Origin: Caldilineaceae bacterium
GTDB lineage: Bacteria > Chloroflexota > Anaerolineae > Caldilineales > Caldilineaceae
Length of the DNA: 41,557 nucleotides
Reading direction: 5' to 3'
Assembly (NCBI GenBank): GCA_026989655.1
Contig: JALSIX010000134.1
Location: 1 to 41,557, forward strand
The notes beneath the pieces are model-generated. The model ran no database searches. It was not told where the DNA came from and saw only the letters and a list, made by a program, of their open reading frames with translations. Position numbers and translations under genes: made by a program. This document shows positions 27,584-36,086 of the stretch, one piece after another; position 1 is the stretch's first letter, and each line of letters begins with the position of its first letter.

Positions 27584-28237
27584 TCACATCTCTGGATGGG
27601 CCGGCAGGTGGCGGCGCCAGAAGCCCGGGGAGAGCAGGGTGGCCCGCAACAGCCGGTACAGCTTTGGATCCGCGGTGTTCAGGGTCCGAGGGGCCATCAG
27701 GGCAGCGGCCCACCCCTCGGCCAGGTAGCGATGGGGGTCGCTCTGGCCATCCGAGGTCCATCCATAGCCCAGGGTGAAGTACCGGGCGATCTGTTGCCCC
27801 ACCTCCTGCCAGGCCGGGGCGATCCCGCCGCCATCGGAGAGCCATCGACCATCGGATTTCCCCCAACATCCCAGCAAATGATCCAGGGGCATCAGGGCCC
27901 AGCTCAACGCCTGCTGGGGCTCCCGCACGACCCAGAGCGCCGGGATCCGCACCACGGCCAGGCGCCCCTCCGCGTCCACGAGCCGGTAGACCGGCCCGTC
28001 CGGGGCCAGGACCACATGGCCCGCGACGGCCTGGGCCCACCAGTCCAGGGCCTCCCCGGGCAGGGGGGCCATCCACCGGGCCAGGGAGAGGGCTGCCTGC
28101 CAGGGTACGTCCAGCCCATGGTCCTGGGCGATCGAGGCCGATGACAGGGCCTCTGGATCCACATGGACCTTCTGGACCACCCAACGACGCACCTCTGGTC
28201 GAGGGAGCCGGAACTGGGAGGCCGGTCGGGACGTCAT
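27584..28237 (-). CDS. Hypothetical protein upstream of era
   Basis: 217 residues, not recognised. It is soluble and Trp-rich (WWAQAVAGHVVLAPDGPVYR, WVVREPQQALSWALMPLDH). The C-terminal part, DPHRYLAEGWAAALMAPRTL followed by DPKLYRLL, resembles segments next to zinc metallopeptidase sites (an AE[GA]xAxxL helix and DPELYxxL), but no HExxH is visible, so a peptidase call is not justified. The ATG at 28237 has no SD, and a start further downstream is possible. A promoter at 28409-28437 and a hairpin at 28332-28369 lie upstream. It is probably the first gene of the era operon. Confidence 0.6.
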   Translation of the reverse strand: MTSRPASQFRLPRPEVRRWVVQKVHVDPEALSSASIAQDHGLDVPWQAALSLARWMAPLPGEALDWWAQAVAGHVVLAPDGPVYRLVDAEGRLAVVRIPALWVVREPQQALSWALMPLDHLLGCWGKSDGRWLSDGGGIAPAWQEVGQQIARYFTLGYGWTSDGQSDPHRYLAEGWAAALMAPRTLNTADPKLYRLLRATLLSPGFWRRHLPAHPEM

Positions 28238-28331
28238 AGGCAGTGTCCGGGCGATGGCGGCATGTCCATCGGCTGTCGCTCGCGAGCCATGATCGACGTG
28301 CGGGACGGTGCGCCCCTGTGGGACGGGCTGC

Positions 28332-28369
28332 CCAGGGAGCGGAGCCCCGAAGGCGGTTCCGCTCCCTGG
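28332..28369 (-). other. 12-bp inverted repeat in the leader of the era operon
   Basis: CCAGGGAGCGGA (28332-28343) and TCCGCTCCCTGG (28358-28369) pair perfectly around a 14-base loop with an inner GCC/GGC pairing. It would sit in the 5' UTR of the minus-strand transcript from the 28409-28437 promoter. No T-run follows, so it is either an RNA structure or a protein-binding site. Confidence 0.45.
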
Positions 28370-28408
28370 ATCGGGATCTCCTGGCCCCAGGGCTCGGCCG
28401 CCCTCTAC

Positions 28409-28437
28409 ACTTTATCCGCCCCCCTGGGGGTTGACAA
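28409..28437 (-). promoter_or_regulatory. Candidate promoter of the unknown gene-era operon
   Basis: On the minus strand TTGTCA (28437-28432), a 17-bp spacer and TAAAGT (28414-28409), 5/6 and 4/6 to consensus. Start near 28402, leader about 165 nt. The complementary strand reads TTGACA at 28431-28436 but has no matching -10 at proper distance. Confidence 0.4.
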
Positions 28438-28537
28438 ATCCCGACACCTGGGCGCACAATCTGTCCGCGTCGACCATGTAGGCCCATGCAGGCCACTGGC
28501 CCTTCTGGGCTCCAAGAAAATTCGTATATTTCCAAAG

Positions 28538-28565
28538 TTGACGGCCGGACCAAGTGTGGTATAAT
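28538..28565 (+). promoter_or_regulatory. Strong sigma70-type promoter of rho
   Basis: TTGACG (28538-28543), a 16-bp spacer and a perfect TATAAT (28560-28565). The start near 28572 is about 500 nt before the rho ATG. No convincing plus-strand ORF lies in between. Confidence 0.7.
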
Positions 28566-28895
28566 GGGGTGAACACCTCGCTCAAAGCTTTGCTGCGCTC
28601 TTTCCACCAGCAGAAGCTTCTCTTTTCCGGCAGTTCATCTGGAGCCAACGACCGACAGGCCGAACGGGGTGATCTTGCGATTTCCATCGGCGCTCCAACG
28701 TCTGTGTTCTTCGTATCTGTAGCGCTTGCCCCTGCCCCACCAGCCGGCGAGCATCCATCCGGTGACAGCCACCCCCAGGACGGTGGACCTCAACGAATCA
28801 AGATGCCCGGAGGCGTCGTGCGCGATGCCTGAAAGCTCGGCAATGCCGCTCATCTCCCCCGACCGCCCACATATCTGTAGCATGTGACGGAAACC

Positions 28896-28972
28896 GCCGG
28901 CCGGCAACCCTGCCCTGCCCCGCGTAGCGGGATGGGAAGGGCCCGGCAGGTCTCACAGCACCCGGGTGCTGT
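28896..28972 (+). promoter_or_regulatory. rho: Structured element in the rho leader
   Basis: Two consecutive hairpins about 100-180 nt before the rho ATG. The first is built of GCCGG/CCGGC (28896-28900 with 28943-28947), CCCT/AGGG (28908-28911 with 28938-28941), CCC/GGG (28913-28915 with 28934-28936) and CCCGC/GCGGG (28919-28923 with 28927-28931), separated by small internal loops. The second is the 18-base palindrome ACAGCACCCGGGTGCTGT (28955-28972). The position fits leader autoregulation, which is known for rho in other bacteria, but the mechanism is an inference. The remaining leader (28573-28895 and 28973-29074) shows no gene. Confidence 0.45.
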
Positions 28973-29074
28973 CTTCCCACAGTGCCGTTCCATGCGCCAT
29001 GCGCTCCCAGAGGAAGCGAGCCACATCCCATCGATGCGCCATCGATATATCCGAAGGAAACAGGAAAGACGACG

Positions 29075-30400
29075 ATGACCTCAACCAACAACATCCAGAC
29101 CGCCAACCAGATGCCATCCGCCGATGGGACCAGCGCCCAGGCCCCCTTGCTGGAGATGACCATCGGCCAACTGGAGAAGCTCACCCTGGATGAGCTCCGG
29201 GAGCTGGCCCGAACCCTGGGCATCACGGGCTACACCCGCCTCAAGAAGAACGACCTGATCATGCGCCTGCTGGAGGCCAATGCGGAGGCCCAGGGCTACA
29301 CCCTGCGGGGTGGGGTCCTGGAGATCGTCCAGGACGGCATCGGCTTCCTCCGCAGCGACCGGCTGCTCCCCGGGCCCGAGGATGTCTACGTCAGCCAGAG
29401 CCAGATCCGGCGCTTTGGCCTGCGCACCGGCGATTTCGTGGTGGGCCAGGTGCGCCCCCCCAAGGAGACCGAGAAGTACTATGGGCTCCTGAAGGTGGAG
29501 GCGGTCAACGGCATGGACCCAGAGGAGGCCAAGCGACGCCCCCACTTCGATCGGCTGACCCCCATCTTCCCCAACGAGCGGATCATCCTGGAGACCCGCC
29601 CCAACATCCTGGCCACCCGGCTCATCGACCTGCTGGCCCCCATCGGCCGGGGCCAGCGCGGCCTGATCGTCAGCCCGCCCAAGGCCGGCAAGACCACCAT
29701 CCTCAAGCGCATCGCCAACGGCATGACCACCAACTACGACGACCTGCACCTGATGGTGGTCCTCATCGGCGAACGGCCCGAGGAGGTGACGGACATGGAC
29801 CGGTCGGTGGAGGCCGAGGTGGTCTCCAGCACCTTCGACGAGCCCGTGCAGAACCACGTGAAGGTGGCGGAGATGGCCCTGGAACGGGCCAAACGGCTGG
29901 TGGAGAGCGGCCGGGACGTGGTGATCCTCCTGGACAGCATCACCCGGCTGGCCCGGGCCTACAACCTGGTGGTCACCCCCTCGGGGCGCACCCTATCCGG
30001 CGGCATCGACCCCGCGGCCCTCTACCCCCCCAAACGGTTCTTCGGCGCGGCCCGAAACCTGGAGGAAGGCGGCAGCCTCACCATCATCGCCACCGCCCTG
30101 GTGGACACCGGCAGCCGCATGGACGACGTGATCTACGAGGAGTTCAAGGGCACGGGCAACATGGAGCTGCACCTGAACCGCCGCCTGGCCGAGCGCCGGA
30201 TCTTCCCCGCCATCGACATCGAGCGCAGCGGCACCCGGGCCGAGGAGCGCCTGCTGGACCCCGAGACCCTGGCCAAGGTCTACACGTTGCGGCGCATGAT
30301 CGACGCCATGGGCGGCGGCCAGGAGGCCATCGTGCCCATCCTGGAACGGCTCAGCCGGACCCGGAACAACCAGGAGTTCCTGGACACCCTGATCAAATGA
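29075..30400 (+). CDS. rho: Transcription termination factor Rho
   Basis: 441 residues. An N-terminal Rho-N domain ([18 protein letters not shown]) is followed by the RNA-binding cold-shock-like domain ([20 protein letters not shown], then [20 protein letters not shown]). The RecA-type ATPase has P-loop [15 protein letters not shown] and Walker [16 protein letters not shown]. The R-loop region [20 protein letters not shown] is also conserved. The hexamer terminates transcription by pulling on untranslated RNA. ATG 29075 has AGGAAAG about 6 nt upstream; a longer frame from 28982 has no SD and a non-conserved N-terminus. It is monocistronic: own promoter, leader of about 500 nt and a 17-bp terminator stem. 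Confidence 0.97.
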   Translation: MTSTNNIQTANQMPSADGTSAQAPLLEMTIGQLEKLTLDELRELARTLGITGYTRLKKNDLIMRLLEANAEAQGYTLRGGVLEIVQDGIGFLRSDRLLPGPEDVYVSQSQIRRFGLRTGDFVVGQVRPPKETEKYYGLLKVEAVNGMDPEEAKRRPHFDRLTPIFPNERIILETRPNILATRLIDLLAPIGRGQRGLIVSPPKAGKTTILKRIANGMTTNYDDLHLMVVLIGERPEEVTDMDRSVEAEVVSSTFDEPVQNHVKVAEMALERAKRLVESGRDVVILLDSITRLARAYNLVVTPSGRTLSGGIDPAALYPPKRFFGAARNLEEGGSLTIIATALVDTGSRMDDVIYEEFKGTGNMELHLNRRLAERRIFPAIDIERSGTRAEERLLDPETLAKVYTLRRMIDAMGGGQEAIVPILERLSRTRNNQEFLDTLIK

Positions 30401-30516
30401 CCGCCCCCGGAAGGGTTCTTCCCCTGCCAGCACCGTTTCGGTGGCCCGCGGCCCGGAAAAATCCCATCTGTCTCCCCAAAGATCGACGCTTTTCATACGA
30501 TCACCGTACGGAACCG

Positions 30517-30575
30517 CGATCCTGCCCTGGAGATCCCCACCTCTCCAGGGCAGGATCGTCTCTCCTCGGTTTGTC
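30517..30575 (+). terminator. Intrinsic terminator of rho
   Basis: CGATCCTGCCCTGGAGA (30517-30533) pairs perfectly over 17 bp with TCTCCAGGGCAGGATCG (30542-30558) around an 8-base loop, followed by TCTCTCCTCGGTTTG. It lies 117 bp after the rho stop and just before the next promoter. Confidence 0.8.
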
Positions 30576-30598
30576 AATCCCCTCATCTGTGCTATAAT
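30571..30598 (+). promoter_or_regulatory. Strong promoter of the LysM/M23 peptidase gene
   Basis: TTGTCA (30571-30576, 5/6), a 16-bp spacer and a perfect TATAAT (30593-30598). Start near 30605, leader about 205 nt. Confidence 0.7.
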
Positions 30599-30642
30599 GC
30601 CTACCCGCAATCGAAGTTGACCCAAAGGCCCTTCCCCGCAGT

Positions 30643-30720
30643 CCACCGGGCCGGAAGGCGATATCCGGTGGGCCGCCCCAACCTCACCAGGAGCTCTGGC
30701 CCTTGTGGCCAGGGGCTCTG
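30643..30720 (+). other. Hairpins in the leader of the LysM/M23 gene
   Basis: CCACCGG (30643-30649) pairs with CCGGTGG (30665-30671). A second stem, GAGCTCTGGCC with GGCCAGGGGCTC around CTTGT, follows near 30693-30720. The leader is long for a single enzyme gene, but no known riboswitch consensus was recognised; the c-di-AMP (ydaO) class was considered because it often controls such peptidases. Confidence 0.35.
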
Positions 30721-30809
30721 GAGGACAGCCGGACAGGTCCAGGGTCGTATCTTCGATCGGTGTGGTCCCTGGAGACGACACCACCCGTGATTTCATCGAG
30801 GAGCGGACC

Positions 30810-32225
30810 ATGTCTTCATCCGACCCTGTCGGGGAGTGCAAGCCTTCGCCCCGGTGGTCGTTGAAGAGCCAGGAATACCTCGCTCGACGACGCCAGGCCC
30901 TGCTCTCCTCCCCGAACGGCCGATTCAACCCGTTTCCCCCGCTCAGGCCCTCCCCCAGCCCAGGAAACCACACCGCCCACACCGAGGACCGGACTCCGGC
31001 ACCCCACGCCCGATCCGCGGCCTCGAACGGCACCCCACCCTCCCGGCCGTCCGGCGCCCCGGCCGCCCCGGGAGAGGTGGCCCTGGACACGCCGGCCCCC
31101 CTGTGGAGCCGCGTGCGGGCCCAGTTGACCCATTTTCTCAGCGACCAGGTGACCCCCATCCGGCTGGCCAGCCACGTGGCCGTCCTGGCAGTGGCCCTGG
31201 TGGTGCTCTTCGTCAGCCGCATGGAACTGCCCGAATGGCAGCTCTCCCTGAGCGACCTGCCCCAGAGGAGCGTCCTCTTCGCCAACGTAATGGGCCAGCC
31301 CAACACGGCCGCGGAGCTGACAGATCCCCTGAGCGCGGAGGAGGTGGCCGAGGCGTTCCGTCGGGCCGTGGTCCTCTCCGGCGCCCCGGACACGGCATCC
31401 GAGCCCATGGCTGCTGCGGTCCCGGTCCAGGAGACCCAGCCGGTGGGGAACGGGCCGGTCTCCACCGGACGCACCTCCATCGAGGTCTACACGGTCCAGT
31501 CCGGGGACACGGTGTTGGGCATCGCGCGGAAGTTCGGCCTGAAACCGGACACCATCCTCTGGGCCAACCCGGCCCTGGAGCGCAACCCGGATCTGCTGCG
31601 GATCGGCGATCGCCTGATCATCCTGCCGGTGGACGGCGTGCTCCACGTGGTCCAGCCGGGCGACACCCTGTCCAGCATCGCGGCCAAGTACAAGGTCACC
31701 CCCCAGGAGATCGCGGAGTACCCGCTGAACGGGCTGGAGAGCATCGACACCCCCCTCACCGTGGGCAAGCAGTTGGTGGTGCCCCGGGGCCAGAAACCCT
31801 ACGTGCCCCAGCAGGTCCTGGCCTACGACGGTCCGGTGCCGGAGGGCGCCACCGAGGGCTCCGGTATCTTCGAATGGCCCACCAGCGGCTTCATCACCCA
31901 GCCCTTCTGGAACGGCCATCGAGCCATCGACATCGCGGCCCGAGAGGCGACCCCGGTGTTGGCCTCGGACGGCGGCTACGTGGTCCTGGCCCGCTCAGGG
32001 GGATGGAACTGGGGCTACGGCAACGTGGTCATGATCGACCACCAGAACGGCTACGTCACCGTGTACGCCCACATGAAGGGCATCTACGTGCGCCAGGGCG
32101 AACAGGTGGCCAAGGGCCAGCAGATCGGCATCGTGGGCAGCACGGGGAACTCCACCGGCCCCCACCTCCACTTCGAGATCCGCTACCGGAAGGTCAACCG
32201 CAACCCCCTGTCCTACCTTCCGTAG
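30810..32225 (+). CDS. Membrane-anchored LysM / M23 peptidase
   Basis: 471 residues. A Pro/Ser/Arg-rich cytoplasmic-type region (1-115) leads to one transmembrane helix (119-137, LASHVAVLAVALVVLFVSR). Two LysM domains follow (about 225-273, YTVQSGDTVLGIARKFGL; about 277-326, HVVQPGDTLSSIAAKYKV) and bind peptidoglycan. The C-terminal M23 (LytM) domain has the zinc ligands His370 and Asp374 (NGHRAIDIA) and the HLH motif (residues 452-454, TGPHLHFEIRY). It is therefore likely an active endopeptidase cutting peptide crosslinks, anchored outward in the membrane. ATG 30810 has GAGGAG 6 nt upstream. It is monocistronic with its own promoter. Confidence 0.93.
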   Translation: MSSSDPVGECKPSPRWSLKSQEYLARRRQALLSSPNGRFNPFPPLRPSPSPGNHTAHTEDRTPAPHARSAASNGTPPSRPSGAPAAPGEVALDTPAPLWSRVRAQLTHFLSDQVTPIRLASHVAVLAVALVVLFVSRMELPEWQLSLSDLPQRSVLFANVMGQPNTAAELTDPLSAEEVAEAFRRAVVLSGAPDTASEPMAAAVPVQETQPVGNGPVSTGRTSIEVYTVQSGDTVLGIARKFGLKPDTILWANPALERNPDLLRIGDRLIILPVDGVLHVVQPGDTLSSIAAKYKVTPQEIAEYPLNGLESIDTPLTVGKQLVVPRGQKPYVPQQVLAYDGPVPEGATEGSGIFEWPTSGFITQPFWNGHRAIDIAAREATPVLASDGGYVVLARSGGWNWGYGNVVMIDHQNGYVTVYAHMKGIYVRQGEQVAKGQQIGIVGSTGNSTGPHLHFEIRYRKVNRNPLSYLP

Positions 32226-32239
32226 CTCGGTCCAAAAAC

Positions 32240-32284
32240 CTCTGGAAAAGAGAGAGGCGGTGGGACCTATATCCCCCGCCTCTC
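32240..32284 (-). terminator. Intrinsic terminator of fumC
   Basis: GAGAGGCGG (32252-32260) pairs with CCGCCTCTC (32276-32284), with further GGG/CCC pairing inside. On the minus strand it is followed by TCTTTTCCAGAGGTTTTT. It closes the minus-strand cluster and may also stop the plus-strand M23 transcript, whose gene ends at 32225, though that side lacks a T-run. Confidence 0.75.
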
Positions 32285-32354
32285 CTGCGTTGTGGGCCCA
32301 CTCCCCTGCGCGGCCCTGGGCCGGGCTGGAGCGGGCCCCTCCTCCTTGCCGGCC

Positions 32355-33749
32355 TCACGCCTGCTTGATGATGCCCCCTTCGGTCAGCCGACGGGGATCC
32401 AGAATGGCGTCCAGCTCCTCCGGCGAGAGGTCCGTCATCTCCGCGGCCACCTCCTTCACCGAGCGCCCCTCCGCGTAGGCCCGTTTGGCGATCTGGGCCC
32501 CCAGCTCGTAGCCAATGACCGGGTTCAACGCGGTGACCAGGATGGGGTTGCGGTCCACCAGGCCGGCGATCCGGCCTTCGTTCACCGTGAAGCCGGCCAC
32601 GGCCTTGTCGGCCAGCACCCGACTGGCCCGGGCCAGGATGTGAATGCTCTGGAGCAGGTTGTGGGCGATCACGGGCAACATGACGTTGAGCTGGAAGTTC
32701 CCGGCCTGGTCGCCCACGGTGATGGCCACATCGTTGCCGAAGACCTGGGCACAGACCATGGCCACGGCCTCGGGGACCACCGGGTTGATCTTGCCGGGCA
32801 TGATGCTGCTTCCCGGCTGGAGGGCCGGAAGCTGGATCTCCCCAATGCCCGCGATGGGCCCGCTGTTCATCCAGCGGAGATCGTTGGCGATCTTCATCAA
32901 CGCGGCCGCCACCACCTTCAACTGCCCGCTCAGCTCTGTGGCCGTGTTCTGGCAGCTCAGGCTCTCGAAGAAGTTCGGGCTCTTCCGGAAGGGCAGCCCG
33001 GTACGGCGGGCCATCTCCTGGGCGAAGCGCTCCCCGAACTGGGGGGGCGCGTTGATCCCCGTCCCCACCGCGGTGCCTCCCTGGGCCAGCCGGGCCAGTC
33101 GGGGCAAGGTGCTCTCGACGCGCTGGATGCCGTGCTCGATCTGGCTGGCCCAGCCCCCGATCTCCTGGCCCATGCGCACGGGCATGGCGTCCATCAGGTG
33201 GGTGCGCCCTGTCTTCACCACGGAGTCCAGGTCCTGGGCCCTGTCCCGCAACACCCGGTGGAGGTGGCCCAGGGCCGGCAGCAGCTCCTCGTGGACGCTC
33301 AGGTACGCGCTCACGTGGATGGCCGTGGGGATCACATCGTTGCTGCTCTGGGACATGTTCACGTGGTCGTTGGGATGGACCCGACGGCCCAGCTTCCGGC
33401 TGGCCAGGTTCGCGATCACCTCATTGGCGTTCATGTTCGTGCTGGTGCCGGAGCCGGTCTGGAAGATGTCGATGGGAAAGTGCTCGTCCCATTTCCCGGC
33501 CTCCACCTCGGCGGCCGCCTCCTGGATGGCCGCGGCCATCTCGGCCTCCAACAGGCCCAGCTCCTGGTTCACCGCCGCGGCCACGCCCTTGATCAGGCCC
33601 AGGGCCCGGATGAAGACCCGGGGGAACCGCAGGCCGCTGATGGGGAAGTTCTCCACCGCGCGCTGGGTCTGGGCCCCCCAAAGGGCATCCACCGGCACGC
33701 GCACCTCGCCCAGGCTGTCCCGCTCGATGCGATATTCCTGTGCGCTCAT
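32355..33749 (-). CDS. fumC: Fumarate hydratase, class II
   Basis: 464 residues, normal for the class II (iron-free, heat-stable) fumarase that converts fumarate and malate in the citric acid cycle. It has EYRIERDSLGEVRVPVDALW at the N-terminus, the substrate-site segments GSGTSTNMNANEV and HPNDHVNMSQSSNDVIPTA, the catalytic region KTGRTHLMDA, and the signature GSSIMPGKINPVVPEA. ATG 33749 lies after AGGAGAGAGG. It is the last gene of the minus-strand cluster and is separated by 218 bp from the permease gene. It may have its own promoter (a TAGAAT -10-like element at 33845-33840 without a good -35). Confidence 0.96.
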   Translation of the reverse strand: MSAQEYRIERDSLGEVRVPVDALWGAQTQRAVENFPISGLRFPRVFIRALGLIKGVAAAVNQELGLLEAEMAAAIQEAAAEVEAGKWDEHFPIDIFQTGSGTSTNMNANEVIANLASRKLGRRVHPNDHVNMSQSSNDVIPTAIHVSAYLSVHEELLPALGHLHRVLRDRAQDLDSVVKTGRTHLMDAMPVRMGQEIGGWASQIEHGIQRVESTLPRLARLAQGGTAVGTGINAPPQFGERFAQEMARRTGLPFRKSPNFFESLSCQNTATELSGQLKVVAAALMKIANDLRWMNSGPIAGIGEIQLPALQPGSSIMPGKINPVVPEAVAMVCAQVFGNDVAITVGDQAGNFQLNVMLPVIAHNLLQSIHILARASRVLADKAVAGFTVNEGRIAGLVDRNPILVTALNPVIGYELGAQIAKRAYAEGRSVKEVAAEMTDLSPEELDAILDPRRLTEGGIIKQA

Positions 33750-33967
33750 GGAGCCTCTCTCCTCTGCACCGTGGAAATGGAAGGATGGCGGATCGATCCC
33801 GGGCCTGGGCCAGGCACAGGCCGACCCCGGCCCAGCTCCATTCTAACACCTGGGCCCCCTGCCCGCACAGGACAGACGGCCAGGTTTCCCCCAGCGCCGG
33901 GGAGGGGCGCCGGTGGTTTCGCATGGGCCCAGAAGCAACCTGCGGTGGCAGGAACCGGGGCCCCTGT

Positions 33968-34924
33968 TCACCGCTCGCCGCGCATGTAGGGAACGCCCAG
34001 GGCAGCCGGCGCCCCCAGCCGACGGCTGATGTTCTCGTAGACCGTGATGAGGGTGAGGACCAGGATGGTGAGGAGGTAGGGCATCATCCCCAGCACGGCC
34101 GCGGGGATCACCGTGGCCCCCGCGGCCTGGAGACGGAACTGGATCGCGTTGACGCCCCCGAAGAGGAGCGCGCCCAACCATGCCCGCCAGGGATCCCACA
34201 TGGCGAAGATCACCAGCGCGATGGCGATCCAGCCCCGGCCACCGGTCAGGTTCTCGGTCCATCCCGGGGTATAGGCCAGGCTCAGGTGGGCCCCCCCCAG
34301 GCCCATGAGCATCCCCCCCACGACGGTGGCCGTGTAGCGGATCCGGGCCACGGAGATCCCCATCGCGTCCGCGGTGGCCGGATCCTCGCCCACCGCCCGG
34401 AGATGGAGCCCCGGCCGGGTGCGGTACAGGATGTAGGCGGCCACCGGCACCATGAGATACATCAGGTAGACCAACACATCCTGGTTGAAGAGGGCTGGCC
34501 CCACCAGGGGGATCTCGCTCAGGACGGGCAAGGGGATCCGGGAGAACTTGGGGCCCACCAGGCCCACCAGGGGAGAGCCCTCGGGCCCCAGCCGTTGCCC
34601 CAGGAAGCTGCTCAGGCCCACGCCGAACAGGGTCAAGGCCAGGCCGCTCACCACCTGGTCCGCGCGGAGGGTGACGGAGAGGAAGGCGTGGATGGAGGCC
34701 AGAGCCCCTCCCACGGCCATGGCCGTGAGCACCGCCCACAGCAGGCTCTCGGTGTGGAAGGCCACTGCGAACGCAGTCACCGCCCCCATGATCATGATGC
34801 CTTCCAGCCCCAGGTTGAGCACGCCGGAGCGCTCGGTGAAGATCTCCCCCACAGAGGCGTAGACCAGGGAGGTGCCCGCCTGGATGGTCACGGCCAGGAT
34901 GGAGACAAACAGTGCGGTGGACAT
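33968..34924 (-). CDS. BMP-type (nucleoside) ABC transporter permease, second subunit (orphan pair)
   Basis: 318 residues, same subfamily as the permease at 4427-5302: ASVGEIFTERSGVLNLGLEG near the N-terminus, LRADQVVSGLALTLFGVGLS, and the coupling loop RPGLHLRAVGEDPATADAMG. About eight to nine helices. ATG 34924 is 20 bp after the stop of its partner, with only a weak purine-rich SD (GGAAAAG), so coupling is likely. No ATPase or binding protein gene accompanies this pair in the window. Confidence 0.9.
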   Translation of the reverse strand: MSTALFVSILAVTIQAGTSLVYASVGEIFTERSGVLNLGLEGIMIMGAVTAFAVAFHTESLLWAVLTAMAVGGALASIHAFLSVTLRADQVVSGLALTLFGVGLSSFLGQRLGPEGSPLVGLVGPKFSRIPLPVLSEIPLVGPALFNQDVLVYLMYLMVPVAAYILYRTRPGLHLRAVGEDPATADAMGISVARIRYTATVVGGMLMGLGGAHLSLAYTPGWTENLTGGRGWIAIALVIFAMWDPWRAWLGALLFGGVNAIQFRLQAAGATVIPAAVLGMMPYLLTILVLTLITVYENISRRLGAPAALGVPYMRGER

Positions 34925-34944
34925 GGCTCGTGCTTTTCCGACGG

Positions 34945-36078
34945 TCAATTGGCGGGCTCGGGCGTCTTCGCGGCCTGCACCGGCCGGAGATGGGCCGGAG
35001 GCTGGGGTCGGATCACCCGCAGCCGGTAGCGGGTGAAGACGTCCGCGCCCAGGACGAAGAAGAGGATGGAGCCCTGGAGGACACCGGCCACGGCCGCGGG
35101 AAGCCCCATGGTGATCTGGAGCTGGTCTCCACCGGTGCTCAGGCCGGCCAGCAACAGGCTCACCAGCAGGATCCCCCAGGGGTTGAGCTTGGCCAGCCAG
35201 GCCACGATGATCGCGGTGAAGCCATCGCCCACCGCGATGCCGTTCTGGAGCCGGTGGGCCACACCGGCCACCTGGCTGAAGCCGGCCAGACCGGCCACCC
35301 CCCCGCTGATGCACATCACCAGGAGGATGTTCCGGGCGATGTCCATGCCCGCGTAGCGGGCGGCCACGGGATTGGCGCCGATGACCCGGATCTCCAGGCC
35401 CCACTTGGTGTAGCGCAACACCACCCAGATGAAGATCGCGGCCACCACGGCCAGGACAAGGCCGTAGTGGACCCGTCCCAGGTCCCAGGGAAGGCGGGGC
35501 AGCCAGGCCGCCTCCGGGAACTGGGCCGTCCCCGGAAAGCCGAAGCCCTTGGGATCCTTCCATGGGCCTGTGTACAGGAACTGCATCCAGAGCAGGGCCA
35601 CGTAGTTGAGCATCAGGGTGGTGATGATCTCGTTGACGCCCAGCAGGGCCTTCAGGGCCCCTGGGATCAGGCCCCACAGGGCGCCCATGGCGAACGCGGC
35701 CACCGCCATGGTGGGCAGGAAGGCCCAGTCGGGAAGGCCGCCCAGCCGCTGGGGCAGGAAGAGGGCCACCCAGGTGGCCGCGATGGCGCCCCAGATGAGC
35801 TGCCCCTCCGCGCCGATGTTCCAGAAGAGCATCCGGAAGGCGATCCCCACCGAGAGCCCTGTCAACATGAGCGGGATGGCCTTGACCAGGGTCTCGCTGA
35901 AGGTGTACCGCTCGCCAAAGGCCCCCTTGGCCATGGCCACATAGGTCTCCAGGGGATTGGCCCCGAAGATCCACAGGAGAACGCCCGAGAAGAGCAGGGC
36001 CAGGACAATGGAGACCACCGGAACCAACAGTTCAGCCGTGCGCGATCGCTCCAGGCGGCGTTCCAGGATCAGACGCAT
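34945..36078 (-). CDS. BMP-type (nucleoside) ABC transporter permease, first subunit (orphan pair)
   Basis: 377 residues, related to the permease at 5306-6469. It has an N-terminal helix, an extracytoplasmic loop, FRMLFWNIGAEGQLIWGAIA, GVNEIITTLMLNYVALLWM and the coupling loop TKWGLEIRVIGANPVAARYA. It should pair with the next gene to form the channel of a nucleoside-type importer. ATG 36078 lies 4 nt after GAGGAG. The alternative GTG 36090 overlaps the histidine kinase stop by four bases. The tight spacing to a sensor kinase is unusual for such permeases. Confidence 0.9.
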   Translation of the reverse strand: MRLILERRLERSRTAELLVPVVSIVLALLFSGVLLWIFGANPLETYVAMAKGAFGERYTFSETLVKAIPLMLTGLSVGIAFRMLFWNIGAEGQLIWGAIAATWVALFLPQRLGGLPDWAFLPTMAVAAFAMGALWGLIPGALKALLGVNEIITTLMLNYVALLWMQFLYTGPWKDPKGFGFPGTAQFPEAAWLPRLPWDLGRVHYGLVLAVVAAIFIWVVLRYTKWGLEIRVIGANPVAARYAGMDIARNILLVMCISGGVAGLAGFSQVAGVAHRLQNGIAVGDGFTAIIVAWLAKLNPWGILLVSLLLAGLSTGGDQLQITMGLPAAVAGVLQGSILFFVLGADVFTRYRLRVIRPQPPAHLRPVQAAKTPEPAN

Positions 36079-36086
36079 GGTGCTCC

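Noticed and set aside
23920-27777. Plus-strand open frame of about 1285 codons
   Set aside because: It is antisense to mutS2 and era, which have clear catalytic motifs; the translation has no recognisable domain.
27584-28237. Zinc metallopeptidase assignment for the unknown gene
   Set aside because: Only a loosely similar accessory helix is present; HExxH or other zinc ligands are missing.
28431-28460. Plus-strand TTGACA as an additional rho promoter
   Set aside because: No -10-like hexamer at 16-18 bp spacing; CAATCT is 20 bp away. The complementary strand gives a better promoter.
28572-29074. Known structured RNA (RNase P, tmRNA, SRP, 6S or cobalamin riboswitch) in the rho leader
   Set aside because: The conserved cores of these RNAs could not be found by eye.
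33840-33845. TAGAAT as -10 of a fumC promoter
   Set aside because: No acceptable -35 at 16-18 bp, so only mentioned in the fumC entry.
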